From Oscillatoria princeps RMCB-10 (GTDB lineage: Bacteria > Cyanobacteriota > Cyanobacteriia > Cyanobacteriales > Oscillatoriaceae): a stretch of DNA of 64,000 nucleotides. Below are positions 19,357-28,058 of the stretch, piece by piece. The stretch covers positions 124,001 to 188,000 of the forward strand of contig JAHHHT010000017.1 of assembly GCA_019359235.1 (NCBI GenBank), in the 5' to 3' direction. The translations under genes and the position numbers were made by a program. Numbering within the stretch: the first letter of the stretch is position 1; every line of letters starts with the position of its first letter. Below the pieces are notes generated by a model. It saw nothing but the letters and a program-made list of their open reading frames with translations, was not told the DNA's origin and searched no databases.

Positions 19357-20670
19357 ATGTCGAGGTTTTCAGTTTTAGAACAAGCGAATGCTGCCGCCAC
19401 GCAAGCCAACTGGCCATTAGTCAACCGCTACCTGCAGCAATTGCTCGACAGAGAAAATCGGGCCACAGCCTCTGACAAATCAGAACTGCTGCAAAAAGCC
19501 GGCACTCAACTGCTCACCTGGGCATTAGAAGTTCTAGAAGCAGGCGACTTCCAAGAGCGCTGGGACGTTGCCAAACTATTTCCCAGTCTCGGACCGCAAG
19601 CCATTGAGCCCCTAATTGCCATATTACAGGATGAAGAAGCGGACACAGACTTGCGCTGGTTTGCCGGTCGCATTTTAGGAGAGTTCCACCGGCCCGAGGC
19701 CATCGCCGCCCTCACAGAAATCCTCAAAACCGCCGAGAGTCAAGAATTGAGCGCAATGGCAGCCAATGCCTTGGCCAATTCAGGCCCCGCCGCCATTGAA
19801 GCCCTTACCGAATTGCTCGCAGAAGAAAACTCCCGGCTGTTTGCAGTGCGAGCTCTCGCCCAAATCGGGCATCCCGAAACCATCGAGCCCCTGCTCAGCG
19901 CCCTCCGCGATCCTGTCGCCCAAGTGCGAGCCGCCGCCATAGAAGGGCTGGTTGGCTTGCGCGACGAGCGCATCGGGCCGGTGCTGCTGAGCGCCCTCAA
20001 CGATCCAGCCGCCACCGTCAGGCGACAAGCCGTCACCGGCTTGGGTTTGCGCGCTGACACCCTCGACCAACTCCAACTCGTCGGGCTGCTGCGCGACCGG
20101 CTTTGGGATTTCAACTTTGACGTTTGCCAGCAAGCCGCCTTCTCCCTAGCGCGTCTCGGAACCCCACCGGCAGCCGCAGCCTTATCCGAAGTCCTGCTTT
20201 CCAGAGCAACGCCGATGCCCTTACAGCTAGAAGTCGTGCGAGCCTTAGGCTGGATGGGCACAGCTGAGGCCGTCGAGTATTTGCGACTGGCGCTACCGGC
20301 AGCTTCCCCAGCCCTCGCTCAAGAAATCGTCACCGTTTTGGGGCGCACCGAACACCCCGCAACCGCCCGCCGCGCCGGTGAAATTCTCATAGAACTCCTC
20401 AAATCCGACCTCCCAGCCCTGCAAAATCCAGCCATCCAGCAAGCCGCCGCCTTAGCGCTGGCCCAACTCGGCGACCGGCGGGCAACAGATTCCCTCATTG
20501 AACTCCTCGCTTCCCCAGATGCCGGTGTCCGCCTGCACGCGATCGCCGCCCTCAAACAGCTGGCTCCAGAACACGCTCGCCGGCAGTTAGAAAACTTGGC
20601 GAATAACCCCCAACTGGCACCGGCACTGCGAGAAGGCGTCGCCTTCGCCCTCCGAGAGTGGCCTTTGTAA
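19357..20670 (+). CDS. HEAT-repeat (PBS-lyase-like) protein
   Basis: The 437-residue protein is built almost wholly of HEAT-like alpha-helical repeats of about 31 residues (for example IEPLLSALRDPVAQVRAAAI and RRAGEILIELLKSDLPALQN). This repeat type occurs in phycobilin lyases of the CpcE/F group but also in many scaffold proteins, so the repeats alone do not make it a lyase. It has no signal peptide or membrane segment. Start ATG 19357 has a weak GGAA upstream. Predicted protein-protein interaction scaffold. Confidence 0.8.
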   Translation: MSRFSVLEQANAAATQANWPLVNRYLQQLLDRENRATASDKSELLQKAGTQLLTWALEVLEAGDFQERWDVAKLFPSLGPQAIEPLIAILQDEEADTDLRWFAGRILGEFHRPEAIAALTEILKTAESQELSAMAANALANSGPAAIEALTELLAEENSRLFAVRALAQIGHPETIEPLLSALRDPVAQVRAAAIEGLVGLRDERIGPVLLSALNDPAATVRRQAVTGLGLRADTLDQLQLVGLLRDRLWDFNFDVCQQAAFSLARLGTPPAAAALSEVLLSRATPMPLQLEVVRALGWMGTAEAVEYLRLALPAASPALAQEIVTVLGRTEHPATARRAGEILIELLKSDLPALQNPAIQQAAALALAQLGDRRATDSLIELLASPDAGVRLHAIAALKQLAPEHARRQLENLANNPQLAPALREGVAFALREWPL

Positions 20671-21053
20671 ACTTGTAAACTTGTAGGGTGCCTTAGCGTA
20701 CTGAGTGCGGCACCCCACTTCTTTTCTTCCAGCCCCTCACACCTTTTAATAAAATAAAATCTGGCTAATTGCTAATTAATTAGCCTCTCCCTCTCTCGCT
20801 CTGCCCCTCAATCCAAATTTAAATTAATCTACCGGACATAATATCAAATTATCGGGCTGCCAGGTGGGATGGTCGGCATTCTTCCAATAATTTTAACCCT
20901 CTTCCCAGCCAGCCACCCCAACAAAACCTGCCGGCACCGGCTACGCTAAAGAAAGCAGATTTCTGTCCGCAGACAGATGATAGCGAGCAATCCGTAAATC
21001 GCGCCAAGCCAGCCAGTAAATGACAGTGCTATAAAAACAGGAGCCTTGTTTTC
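20671..21053. other. 383-bp spacer
   Basis: The spacer holds a GTAGGGTGCCTTAGC...GCGGCACCCC repeat at 20685-20717, like that at 9360. The rest is AT-rich. I see no RNA gene or clear regulator site. Confidence 0.4.
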
Positions 21054-21914
21054 ATGAAATCTCTCTTACCTGTTATCGCTATAGTTATAGGAATACTTTT
21101 CCCCCAAGCAGGCAGCTATTCCTTCCTGATCAAGCCCCTGCTGATGTTTGTGCTATTTGTAACTTTCTTAGAACTGAAAATCAAGACCTTTTATAAAAGC
21201 ACCCTCTGGATTGCTCTCGCCAATCTCGGCATCGCCATAGCCGCCTATTTGCTCCTGTTTTCCTTCAACTCAGACCTGGCTTTTGTGTCCTTTATCACCG
21301 CCATCGCCCCCACCGGCATCACAGCCCCAGCGGTTGCCAGCTTTCTCGCCCTCGACGTTGAGTATGTCACCCTCTCTGTTATCCTAACTAACAGTATCAT
21401 TGCCCTGACGCTCCCCTTTCTCATCCCGCTCCTGACGCCTCAAGCCAATTCCCTCTCACCGCGAGAAATCTTGCTGTCAGTTTTAGGGCTGTTCTTAATC
21501 CCGCTCGCTCTCGCCCGAACCCTAAAACTCCTCAACCCGCAACTCCTGAAGTCGGCTGTTAAATTCAACTTCCTGTCTTTCTACGCCTGGAGTGTCGTGC
21601 TGTTTATCGCCGGCGCAAAAGCTTCCCATTTTATTCTATACGAATCAACCACTTCTCCCGTAAATATCGCCGCCATTGCTCTTCTATCTCTGATTATATG
21701 CGCCGTAAACTTTCGAGTTGGCTACCTCATAGGAGGCAAACACTTTGCGCGGGAAGCCAGCCAATCTCTCGGCCAGAAAAATAACTCGATCACGGTGTGG
21801 CTTTCTCTTTCCTTCCTCCAGCCGGTTGTCGCTCTCGGCCCGATGTTTTATATACTTTACCATAACCTGTACAATTCTTACCAACTTTTCAAGATAAAAC
21901 CCCATCAAATGTAG
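21054..21914 (+). CDS. BASS-family (bile acid:sodium symporter-like) membrane transporter
   Basis: The 286-residue polytopic membrane protein has about nine hydrophobic segments. Two signatures suggest the bile acid:sodium symporter superfamily: the TAIAPTGITAPAVASFL segment after the third helix (residues about 82-98) and the C-terminal GQKNNSITVWLSLSFLQP segment, resembling the family's Gln-Asn motif in the cation-binding crossover. Members move organic anions with sodium; the substrate here cannot be read from sequence. It stands alone. Confidence 0.72.
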   Translation: MKSLLPVIAIVIGILFPQAGSYSFLIKPLLMFVLFVTFLELKIKTFYKSTLWIALANLGIAIAAYLLLFSFNSDLAFVSFITAIAPTGITAPAVASFLALDVEYVTLSVILTNSIIALTLPFLIPLLTPQANSLSPREILLSVLGLFLIPLALARTLKLLNPQLLKSAVKFNFLSFYAWSVVLFIAGAKASHFILYESTTSPVNIAAIALLSLIICAVNFRVGYLIGGKHFAREASQSLGQKNNSITVWLSLSFLQPVVALGPMFYILYHNLYNSYQLFKIKPHQM

Positions 21915-22237
21915 CGTTCCTGCGGAGCGCACCCCGAGCTTTTAGGCTTTTAATTTGCTTATTGGGGAAAGGAGGCAGAGCCTCCATAACCGCGTTCCCA
22001 GGCGGAGCCTGGGAACGCGGGGGATCCTGGGGATAGGGCAAATTCAATGCGTAACAGCTTACGGCGTCTTGTCAGGTGCGTTCCCCCCAGGGGAACGCAC
22101 CCTACCTCTGCCAAAAGGAGGATTTTTCGTGGGCCAAGAGGGAGGAGAAACGCGGGCTGTATCAAAACCTACCGAACGGCACCGGCAGACCGGTTATCGT
22201 CACAATATCCCTAATGTGATCCAGGCTACACACAACC
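21915..22237. repeat. Spacer with two palindrome families
   Basis: It holds GGAGGCAGAGCCTCC and CGTTCCCAGGCGGAGCCTGGGAACGC at 21970-22020, then GTGCGTTCCCCCCAGGGGAACGCACCCTAC at 22075-22107. Both families recur elsewhere in the window. The remaining 130 bp before the LysR gene probably contains its promoter. Confidence 0.7.
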
Positions 22238-23212
22238 ATGCGGTTAGAGCAGTTGCAAGCCTTCCTAGCAGTCGCGGAAACCGGCAGCTTTCAGCAAGCG
22301 GCGGGAAAGTGCGGCGTCACCCAATCCACCATCAGCCGGCAAATCCAGGCGCTGGAAGCCGATCTGGGACTGCCCCTGTTTCACAGGACAGCTCAGGCTA
22401 AACTGACCTTGGGGGGCGAGCGGTTCTTCCCCCACGCCCGCAAAATTTGCCTTGAATGGCACAATGCCACCCAGGAACTTGCGGACTTGCTTGCCGGCAA
22501 GCAGCCAGAACTGTGCGTCGCCGCCATTCACTCCGTCTGCGCCTATTGTTTGCCGCCGGTGCTGCAAAAATTTGCTAAAGAATACCCAGAAGTGCAGCTG
22601 CGCGTCACTTCCCTGGGAAGCGATCGGGCTTTGAAAGTCCTCAAAGACGGGCTGGTTGACATCGCCCTGGTGATGAACAACCGCTTTTTAACCGCAGGTC
22701 CGGAAATGGTCGTGGAAGCCCTTTACAGCGAGCCGCTGGAAGTGCTGATGGCGGCTAACCACCCCCTGAGCCAGTACGAGTTTGTGCCTTGGTCAGAACT
22801 AGCCCGCTACCCGCAAGTCCTGTTTAAAGACGGCTACGGCATGCAGCGCCTGGTGCAGGAGCAGTTCGACCGGCGGGGGCTGAAGCTGCAAGCTGCGTTA
22901 GAATTGAATACTCTCGACGCCTTCCGGGGAGTGGTGCGCCAAGGAGAGCTGATTGCCCTGCTGCCCGAGTCCGCCCTGATTGAGGCGCACGCAGACCCGA
23001 CTCTAGCCGTCCGCAAGCTGGAAACCAACTCAGCTTCGGTTTCTGAACCGGCTTTAACCCGTCAGGTGGTGCTCGTAACCACCCGCGATCGGCTGCAAAT
23101 TCCTCCGATCGCACAGTTCTTCAAGCTGGCGCAAGAGTTAGTGCCCTGGCAGTACAGCCAGCTAACTGGAAAAAAGCCGCTCGCCCCGGCACAGCCGAGG
23201 GAAGCCGCCTAG
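22238..23212 (+). CDS. LysR-family transcriptional regulator
   Basis: The 324-residue product has an N-terminal winged HTH (residues 1-60, LEQLQAFLAVAETGSFQQAA, TQSTISRQIQALEADLG) and a periplasmic-binding-fold effector domain from about residue 88. Typical LysR effector-domain landmarks are present (LVDIALV, LEVLMAANHPL). The C-terminus has a short Pro/Ala tail. It lies 58 bp upstream of the TrpD-like gene on the same strand, so it may regulate or be co-transcribed with it, although LysR genes more often face their target. The effector is unknown. Confidence 0.92.
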   Translation: MRLEQLQAFLAVAETGSFQQAAGKCGVTQSTISRQIQALEADLGLPLFHRTAQAKLTLGGERFFPHARKICLEWHNATQELADLLAGKQPELCVAAIHSVCAYCLPPVLQKFAKEYPEVQLRVTSLGSDRALKVLKDGLVDIALVMNNRFLTAGPEMVVEALYSEPLEVLMAANHPLSQYEFVPWSELARYPQVLFKDGYGMQRLVQEQFDRRGLKLQAALELNTLDAFRGVVRQGELIALLPESALIEAHADPTLAVRKLETNSASVSEPALTRQVVLVTTRDRLQIPPIAQFFKLAQELVPWQYSQLTGKKPLAPAQPREAA

Positions 23213-23270
23213 TGCTTTAATCGATTAGGAGCATCTAGTTTTTGAGATTTCTCGTTGAGTGGGTATTTAT

Positions 23271-24314
23271 ATGAGTGATGCGTTCAGGGAGTTGCTGCGG
23301 AAAGTCGGTAGCGGTCCCCACACCGGCAAGGATTTAACTCGCTCAGAAGCAGCAGCGGCTACGCGGATGATGCTGCTGCAGGAAGCGACACCGGCGCAGA
23401 TTGGGGCGTTCCTGATCGCTCACCGCATCAAGCGCCCGACAGGCGTTGAACTCGCCGGCATGCTCGACGGTTATGACGAGTTCGCGCAAAAATTGCACCC
23501 CGGCAATTTTACTCACCCGGTGACTGTTTTGGGCTGCCCCTACGACGGGCGCGATCGCTATGCGCCGGTGACGCATCTGACTGCTTTAATCCTCGCCGCC
23601 GCCGGGGTGCCTGCCGTGACGCACGGGGGCGATCGCATGCCCACGAAAGAAGGTGTGCCGCTGATTGACATTTGGCAGGGTTTGGGCGTCCGCTGGGAGG
23701 GTTTGGATATCGGGCGATCGCAGCAAGTATTCCAGAAAACCCTGCTGGGATTTGTCTATCTCCCGAGTCATTTTCCCCACGCTTACGAGATTGTTCCCTA
23801 CCGCTCCCAAATTGGCAAGCGCCCGCCGCTCGCTACTTTGGAGTTAATGTGGTGCCCTTATGCCGGTGACGCCCACATCGTTTCTGGGTTCGTTCACCCC
23901 CCCACAGAGGAGATGTTCCGCGAAGCGCACGCCCTGCGAGGCACCCAGCTGTTCACCACGGTGAAGGGGCTGGAAGGCAGCTGCGATTTGCCCCGCGAGC
24001 GCACGGCGATTATCGGGATTGCCAACCCGGACAAACCGTTTGAGCGCCTGCACCTGCACCCCCGGGATTTCGGATTTGCCGGTGCCAACCCGCCCTTGGA
24101 ATCCACCGCCAAACTGGTGGAAGACACGCAATCCGTATTGCGCGGCGAACCCTCGGAACTGATGAAATCTGCCATTTGGAATGGCGGGTTTTACCTGTGG
24201 CGCTGCGGCGTTTCCCCGGATATCAGTGCCGGTTTCGCTACTGCTGAATCTGTACTGACTAAGGGTGAGGCGGCTGAAAAGCTCCTCGAACTCCGCAGCG
24301 CCGTCGAGTCTTGA
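23271..24314 (+). CDS. TrpD-like phosphoribosyltransferase-family protein
   Basis: The 347-residue product belongs to the anthranilate phosphoribosyltransferase/glycosyltransferase-3 superfamily. The N-terminal helical domain (residues 1-80, LTRSEAAAATRMMLLQEATP, AFLIAHRIK) and the following alpha/beta domain are evident. Where true TrpD has a Gly-rich GTGGD-type phosphate loop this protein has GCPYDGRDRYAP (residues 88-99), and the second motif reads HGGDRMPTKEGVP. It is therefore probably not the tryptophan enzyme but a relative with another substrate or a DNA-binding role as in YbiB-type proteins. Start ATG 23271 is preferred to GTG 23259. Confidence 0.85.
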   Translation: MSDAFRELLRKVGSGPHTGKDLTRSEAAAATRMMLLQEATPAQIGAFLIAHRIKRPTGVELAGMLDGYDEFAQKLHPGNFTHPVTVLGCPYDGRDRYAPVTHLTALILAAAGVPAVTHGGDRMPTKEGVPLIDIWQGLGVRWEGLDIGRSQQVFQKTLLGFVYLPSHFPHAYEIVPYRSQIGKRPPLATLELMWCPYAGDAHIVSGFVHPPTEEMFREAHALRGTQLFTTVKGLEGSCDLPRERTAIIGIANPDKPFERLHLHPRDFGFAGANPPLESTAKLVEDTQSVLRGEPSELMKSAIWNGGFYLWRCGVSPDISAGFATAESVLTKGEAAEKLLELRSAVES

Positions 24315-24473
24315 AGCTACCGCGCCGGTCTAGTCCCCACAGGCTATTTTCCTTGACTAAATAACCGGAATCTACATAAGTTTAACCTCTGGCGTTCAAA
24401 CGCGATAAGGGTTATAAATGTAAATTTTGCCCAGATTACGTTTAATCAATCATCCAAATTGCCTGCCGGTACT

Positions 24474-24509
24474 CGCAGTTGGGCTGAAGCCCAACTGCGA
24501 ACCTTTTTT
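24474..24509 (+). terminator. Rho-independent terminator after TrpD-like gene
   Basis: CGCAGTTGGGCT-GA-AGCCCAACTGCG is a perfect 12-bp stem (24474-24499) followed by AACC and six T. The same GGGCTnnAGCCC core forms the tandem array at 46151. It could equally be a repeat element doubling as a terminator, and it lies 160 bp beyond the stop codon. Confidence 0.7.
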
Positions 24510-24569
24510 GTTTAATGACTTATCCAATCTGCTGCCTTTCCCATGCCCAGTGCCCCATGCCGGCTATCG

Positions 24570-25118
24570 CTAGATTGGCCAGTAAAAGGAGTATACTGCT
24601 TGTTTGCCCCCATGCTCATCAAGAACAGCAACTCCCCTGCTATTGAACGTGCAAGCTTGAGCTGGGGATAAATCTGGCTGTTGCGCCTCAGTCTTTTTCC
24701 CGAAGTTGAATAAAGAGCCAATCAGCTCCATCAATTGAGACAGCCCGTCTGCCTTCTTTTCTTCCCGAACCAAACCCTCTCCTATCTCGCCAAATCGAAT
24801 GACTTTCCTGTGAGTGTGAGCTTGACGGAGATACTGGACAGCTTTCACGTGCGTTGCTTGAGTGACAGTGCTTTTGCTCCAGGTTCGCTGCCCAAGAAGT
24901 TCGGGTCTGTATTCAATGATAACAGTTTGAACCGGACATTGTGGGGGCACCCACTGTTTGTCAACCGTCTTGATAGTAACGGTAGCACTGGTTCGGGAAT
25001 GAATTTCCGCACGCTCTACCAAAACCTCCCAGCTGGCTCCACCGGCACGGCAAGGGAGAGCGCAAACTCCTATTATCAATAGCGACAGAGCCGATATCTC
25101 AGAGAGCCGGTTTGGCAT
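24570..25118 (-). CDS. Secreted hypothetical protein
   Basis: The 182-residue product has a signal peptide (ALSLLIIGVCALPCRAGGAS, residues 9-28, cleavage after CRA or RAG). The mature part is Lys/Thr/Val-rich with two cysteines (CP at about 61, AC near 157) and no motif I recognise. Its codon use and clean signal peptide make it a believable gene. It stands alone, opposite to both neighbours. Confidence 0.6.
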   Translation of the reverse strand: MPNRLSEISALSLLIIGVCALPCRAGGASWEVLVERAEIHSRTSATVTIKTVDKQWVPPQCPVQTVIIEYRPELLGQRTWSKSTVTQATHVKAVQYLRQAHTHRKVIRFGEIGEGLVREEKKADGLSQLMELIGSLFNFGKKTEAQQPDLSPAQACTFNSRGVAVLDEHGGKQAVYSFYWPI

Positions 25119-25196
25119 AATTTTCCCTTGAGCTTACAAGGTATAGTCTGCTATAAATTTTACACTTTTGTTCTAATTTCCGCTTAAAAAGATAGT

Positions 25197-25430
25197 AATA
25201 TCCGGAGCGGCTGGGGCCAGGGTGAACCCTCGCTCTCGCTCCGGCAACTATCTGCTGCTGGTACTGCTCGCTGGCTACAGGCCCGGGCCTTGGCCACGTC
25301 TCGTCCCTCCGGGCCTGGACTTTAGGGGATTGTTGAATTTGTCGTTTTTTTAGTTGGGGTGAGGCACTGGTGGCCAAAGAGTGATAGATTGGTAAAAAGA
25401 CAAGACACCTAAGATGGAATAAACAATGGA
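25197..25430 (+). repeat. Direct repeat copy A (duplicated 5' leader of parB-like gene)
   Basis: Two conserved blocks, 25198-25262 (TATCCGGA...GCTGGGGCCAGGGTGAACC...) and 25329-25428 (GATTGTTGAAT... to AATAAACAATGG), match 26329-26395 and 26492-26591 with scattered differences; the sequence between them differs. The second block ends at the start codon of the downstream gene in both copies. GGGTGAACCC can form a small hairpin. Confidence 0.85.
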
Positions 25431-25611
25431 AGACATGGCTGCATTCCAAGTACCTCTTCCACCTTCAGAGAAAGAACAGCAAGCGATTGCCCAAGTCCTC
25501 TCTGACATGGATGCCGAGATCGCCGCATTAGAAAACCGCCGCGCCAAAACCCAAGCCATCAAACAAGGCATGATGCAAGAACTTTTAACCGGCAGGACGC
25601 GCCTGATATGA
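25426..25611 (+). pseudogene. Type I restriction specificity subunit (HsdS) C-terminal remnant
   Basis: The 61 codons correspond to the extreme C-terminal conserved region of HsdS. After a few residues they read PLPPSEKEQQAIAQVLSDMD, then EIAALENRR and KQGMMQELLTGRTRL, a helix-and-tail signature of S subunits. The two target-recognition domains are missing, and there is no hsdM or hsdR in the window. Its start codon comes from direct repeat A, so a fresh 5' leader has been joined to the hsdS tail. It overlaps the next gene by ATGA, as in an operon. Confidence 0.85.
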
Positions 25612-26072
25612 GTGAAAGCTACAGAATTTATTTAGATGCGTGCTGCCTCAATCGTCCATTTGACGACCAAAACCAGGCCCGAATCGCCTTAGAAACCCGA
25701 GCAATCCTCACAATATTGAGCGAATGCCAATCAGGACAATGAAAACTCATCGCCAGCGCCGCATTAGATGCAGAACTCGCTCAAACTCCCGATCTTGAAA
25801 GACTGAATAACGTCAAGGCCATCCTGAGAATTGCTAAAATTAAGGTAATCAGCAGTCAATGGATAGAAGACCGTTCTATAAAACTCGTAAAATTAGGATT
25901 CTCTGGCTACGATGCCACCCACATCGCCAGTGCTGAACGAAGCCGTGCTGATATATTTTTATCCACAGATGACCGCCTAATCAAGAGAGCAAAACTACAG
26001 GTTAACATTATCAATGTAGCCGTTAGCAATCCCGTTAAATGGCTAATGAGCGTCACCCAACAAGAGGAGTAA
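25608..26072 (+). pseudogene. PIN-domain gene interrupted by one nonsense codon
   Basis: The frame from ATG 25608 reads a PIN-type ribonuclease: IYLDACCLNRPFDD with Asp10, ALDAELAQ, and GYDATHIASAERSRAD followed by STDDRLI. Codon 45 (25740-25742) is TGA in the setting SGQ-stop-KLIAS, best explained by TGG to TGA (Trp to stop); the rest of the frame is intact to TAA at 26070. Truncation after residue 44 removes most of the acidic active site. The partner gene downstream is intact. Confidence 0.82.
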
Positions 26073-26076
26073 AACC

Positions 26077-26304
26077 ATGATTAAGACTCAGCATGAAATT
26101 ATCAAACAAGGATATCAAGCCTTAATCGATTCCTTAGGAGTCGTTGATGCTATCCGGTTTATTCAATACTTTACTTCGGGTCAAGGCGACTATACCCAAG
26201 AACGCCATCAATTTCTCGACAAAACGCCATTAGACGAGATTCTGCTCTCGATGAAACAGCATCGAGAACACGACAGCAACCAATATGATGAAATTATTGA
26301 ATAG
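26077..26304 (+). CDS. Small acidic protein, putative partner of the PIN gene
   Basis: The 75-residue protein starts 4 bp after the PIN stop, and its GAGGAG ribosome site overlaps that stop, so translation was probably coupled. It is helical and acidic (IKQGYQALIDSLGVVDAIRF, YTQERHQFL, DEILLSMKQHRE). It has no DNA-binding motif I can name. Gene order and size fit a toxin-antitoxin partner, but that role is inference from position. Confidence 0.7.
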   Translation: MIKTQHEIIKQGYQALIDSLGVVDAIRFIQYFTSGQGDYTQERHQFLDKTPLDEILLSMKQHREHDSNQYDEIIE

Positions 26305-26328
26305 GGCCGTCATTTATTTATTAACGCT

Positions 26329-26591
26329 ATATCCGGATCTGCTGGGGCCAGGGTGAACCCTCGCTCTCGCACCGGCAGCTAGCTGTTGCTGGTGCCCGGC
26401 ACCGGCAATCCATAGGGTGCCGGTGAATCGCTCTTTCCGCCACTGACTTGGCCCAACCGGCTGCTGCAGCGCCGCCGGTGGAGCGCTTGGGCGATTGTTG
26501 AATGTGTAAATTTTAGTTAACGTGAGGCAGTGGCGGCCTAATAGTGATAGATTGGGAAAAAGACAAGACTCCCAAGATGGAATAAACAATG
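26329..26591 (+). repeat. Direct repeat copy B (5' leader of parB-like gene)
   Basis: This is the second copy of the leader described at 25197. Outer blocks are conserved; the middle (about 26396-26490) is unrelated to copy A. It leads directly into ATG 26589. Confidence 0.85.
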
Positions 26592-27638
26592 GGATCACAG
26601 CAGCACCGGCGCTCAACCTCATCTAACTCCCACCCCAGGACTGAACAGAGAGATGTGGGCTTTGAGGGTAACGGCTCTCAGCTGTCAGCCGTTGCTGAAA
26701 ATGTGCCGGTGGCGTCGATTGTGCAGGCGTTATACCAGCCCCGGCATTATTTTGATGAAGGGGCTATGCAGGAGCTCACGGCGAGCGTTAGGGAACACGG
26801 CATCCTGCAGCCGCTTCTGGTGCGACCGGCAGGCATTGGCCAGTATGAGCTGGTGGCTGGGGAGCGCCGGTATAAAGCTGCTCTGGCTGTTGGACTGAGT
26901 GAAGTGCCGGTGGTGGTGCGCGAGATGACTGACTTTGAGGCGCTGCAAGTGGCCCTCACGGAAAATCTCCACCGGGGGGAGCTCAATGCAGTGGAGGAGG
27001 CGGAGGGGATTTTGCAGTTGCTGGCGCTCCATCTGGACTGTGAGGTGAGGGCTGTGCCTTCTGTGCTGTATAAGATGAAGAACGCTCTGGAAAAGCAGTC
27101 GGAGTCTGGGGGTGCCGGTGGTGCAGTCCCCGACACCTCTCGGGGTTCGGAGGGAAATGGTTCGGCGGAGGGGGAATCAGCAGGGGGTGCGTTTAGGGAA
27201 AACGTTTTCCCTAACCCGGAATTTGAGAAGGTGTTGGAAGTCTTTGCCGGTTTGGGGAAGATGACCTGGGAGTCGTTTATCGTTACCCGACTTCGTTTGC
27301 TCAAGCTGCCTGAAGACATCCTAGAAGCTCTACGCCGGGGGAGGATTGAGTACACCAAGGCGAAAGCAATCGCCCGGATTAAAGACGATGAGTTTAGGGG
27401 AGAGCTGTTGGAGGAGGCGATAGCAAAACCTCTGTCCCTGAGTCAAATCAAGGAACGCATCCGCCAACATCAGGCGGAGCTGAAACCATCCGCGCCTTCC
27501 TTGAAGGGCCAAATACAGTCCGCCTACGCGGAGATTATCAAATCAAAGGTGTGGGATGACCCGGAGCAGCATGAGGAGTTATCAGCGTTGCTGGCGCAGA
27601 TGATGGCTGTCATATCTAGGAAATCCAGGGACAAGTGA
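26589..27638 (+). CDS. ParB/RepB/Spo0J-family protein
   Basis: The 349-residue product has a ParB N-terminal domain at residues about 40-145: the GERRYKAA box (the CTP/DNA-clamp motif GERRxxA) and ENLHRGELNAVEEAEG, matching ENxQRxxLNPxEEA. A Gly/Ser/Glu-rich insertion (about 165-205) separates it from a HTH-like helical region (SFIVTRLRLLKLPEDILEAL, RIEYTKAKAIARI). There is no parA next door and no parS site I can recognise. It is more like the accessory or plasmid/phage type than the chromosomal segregation gene (inference). Its leader is duplicated upstream. Confidence 0.88.
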   Translation: MGSQQHRRSTSSNSHPRTEQRDVGFEGNGSQLSAVAENVPVASIVQALYQPRHYFDEGAMQELTASVREHGILQPLLVRPAGIGQYELVAGERRYKAALAVGLSEVPVVVREMTDFEALQVALTENLHRGELNAVEEAEGILQLLALHLDCEVRAVPSVLYKMKNALEKQSESGGAGGAVPDTSRGSEGNGSAEGESAGGAFRENVFPNPEFEKVLEVFAGLGKMTWESFIVTRLRLLKLPEDILEALRRGRIEYTKAKAIARIKDDEFRGELLEEAIAKPLSLSQIKERIRQHQAELKPSAPSLKGQIQSAYAEIIKSKVWDDPEQHEELSALLAQMMAVISRKSRDK

Positions 27639-27762
27639 GGGAATGTTTGCTAAGCTAAGGAGAAGTAAAGATACGGCATCAGCAGGATTGGTGAGATCAG
27701 ATATTGCATGAGGGTCAGAAACGGGGATTATGGCCATTGACTGCGCCTCAAAGTCTAGATTT

Positions 27763-27783
27763 TGGGCAAAGAAACCGGGTTTC
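27763..27783. repeat. AAACCGGGTTT palindrome
   Basis: AAAGAAACCGGGTTTCTTT lies in the 192-bp spacer ahead of the DUF2281 gene. The same palindrome recurs near 39870-39965, 51571-51625, 53668-53750, 55620-55650 and 61745. Confidence 0.85.
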
Positions 27784-27830
27784 TTTAAACCTGAAAAATT
27801 TTTAGGTGTAATTGCGGAGAAAAATTAACT

Positions 27831-28058
27831 ATGAATTTAGAGCAAGCAGTTTTAGATAAGTTGCGGACATTGCCCCCAGATAAGCAACAAGAAGTTTTAG
27901 ATTTTGCGGAGTTCCTTCAACAAAAAATTCTTCCTAAACAACCGCTAAAAAGTGTTAAAGGGATGTGGGATAATTTAGATATCAATATTACGGAAGAAGA
28001 TATCGCCCAAGCTAGAAAGGAAATGTGGGGAAATTTTCCGAGAGAGGATTTTAAATGA
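27831..28058 (+). CDS. DUF2281-type antitoxin
   Basis: The 75-residue product opens NLEQAVLDKLRTLPPDKQQE and VLDFAEFLQQK, the hallmark of DUF2281 proteins that precede PIN toxins in cyanobacteria. The C-terminal half (about 40-75) is Trp/Asp-rich (MWDNLDINITEED) and would be the toxin-binding tail. It is intact, with ATGA overlap to the next gene. Confidence 0.85.
   Translation: MNLEQAVLDKLRTLPPDKQQEVLDFAEFLQQKILPKQPLKSVKGMWDNLDINITEEDIAQARKEMWGNFPREDFK

Noticed and set aside
19357-20670. Phycobilin lyase (CpcE/F type)
   Set aside because: Only the generic HEAT repeat supports it and it is not next to a phycobiliprotein gene; kept as HEAT-repeat protein.
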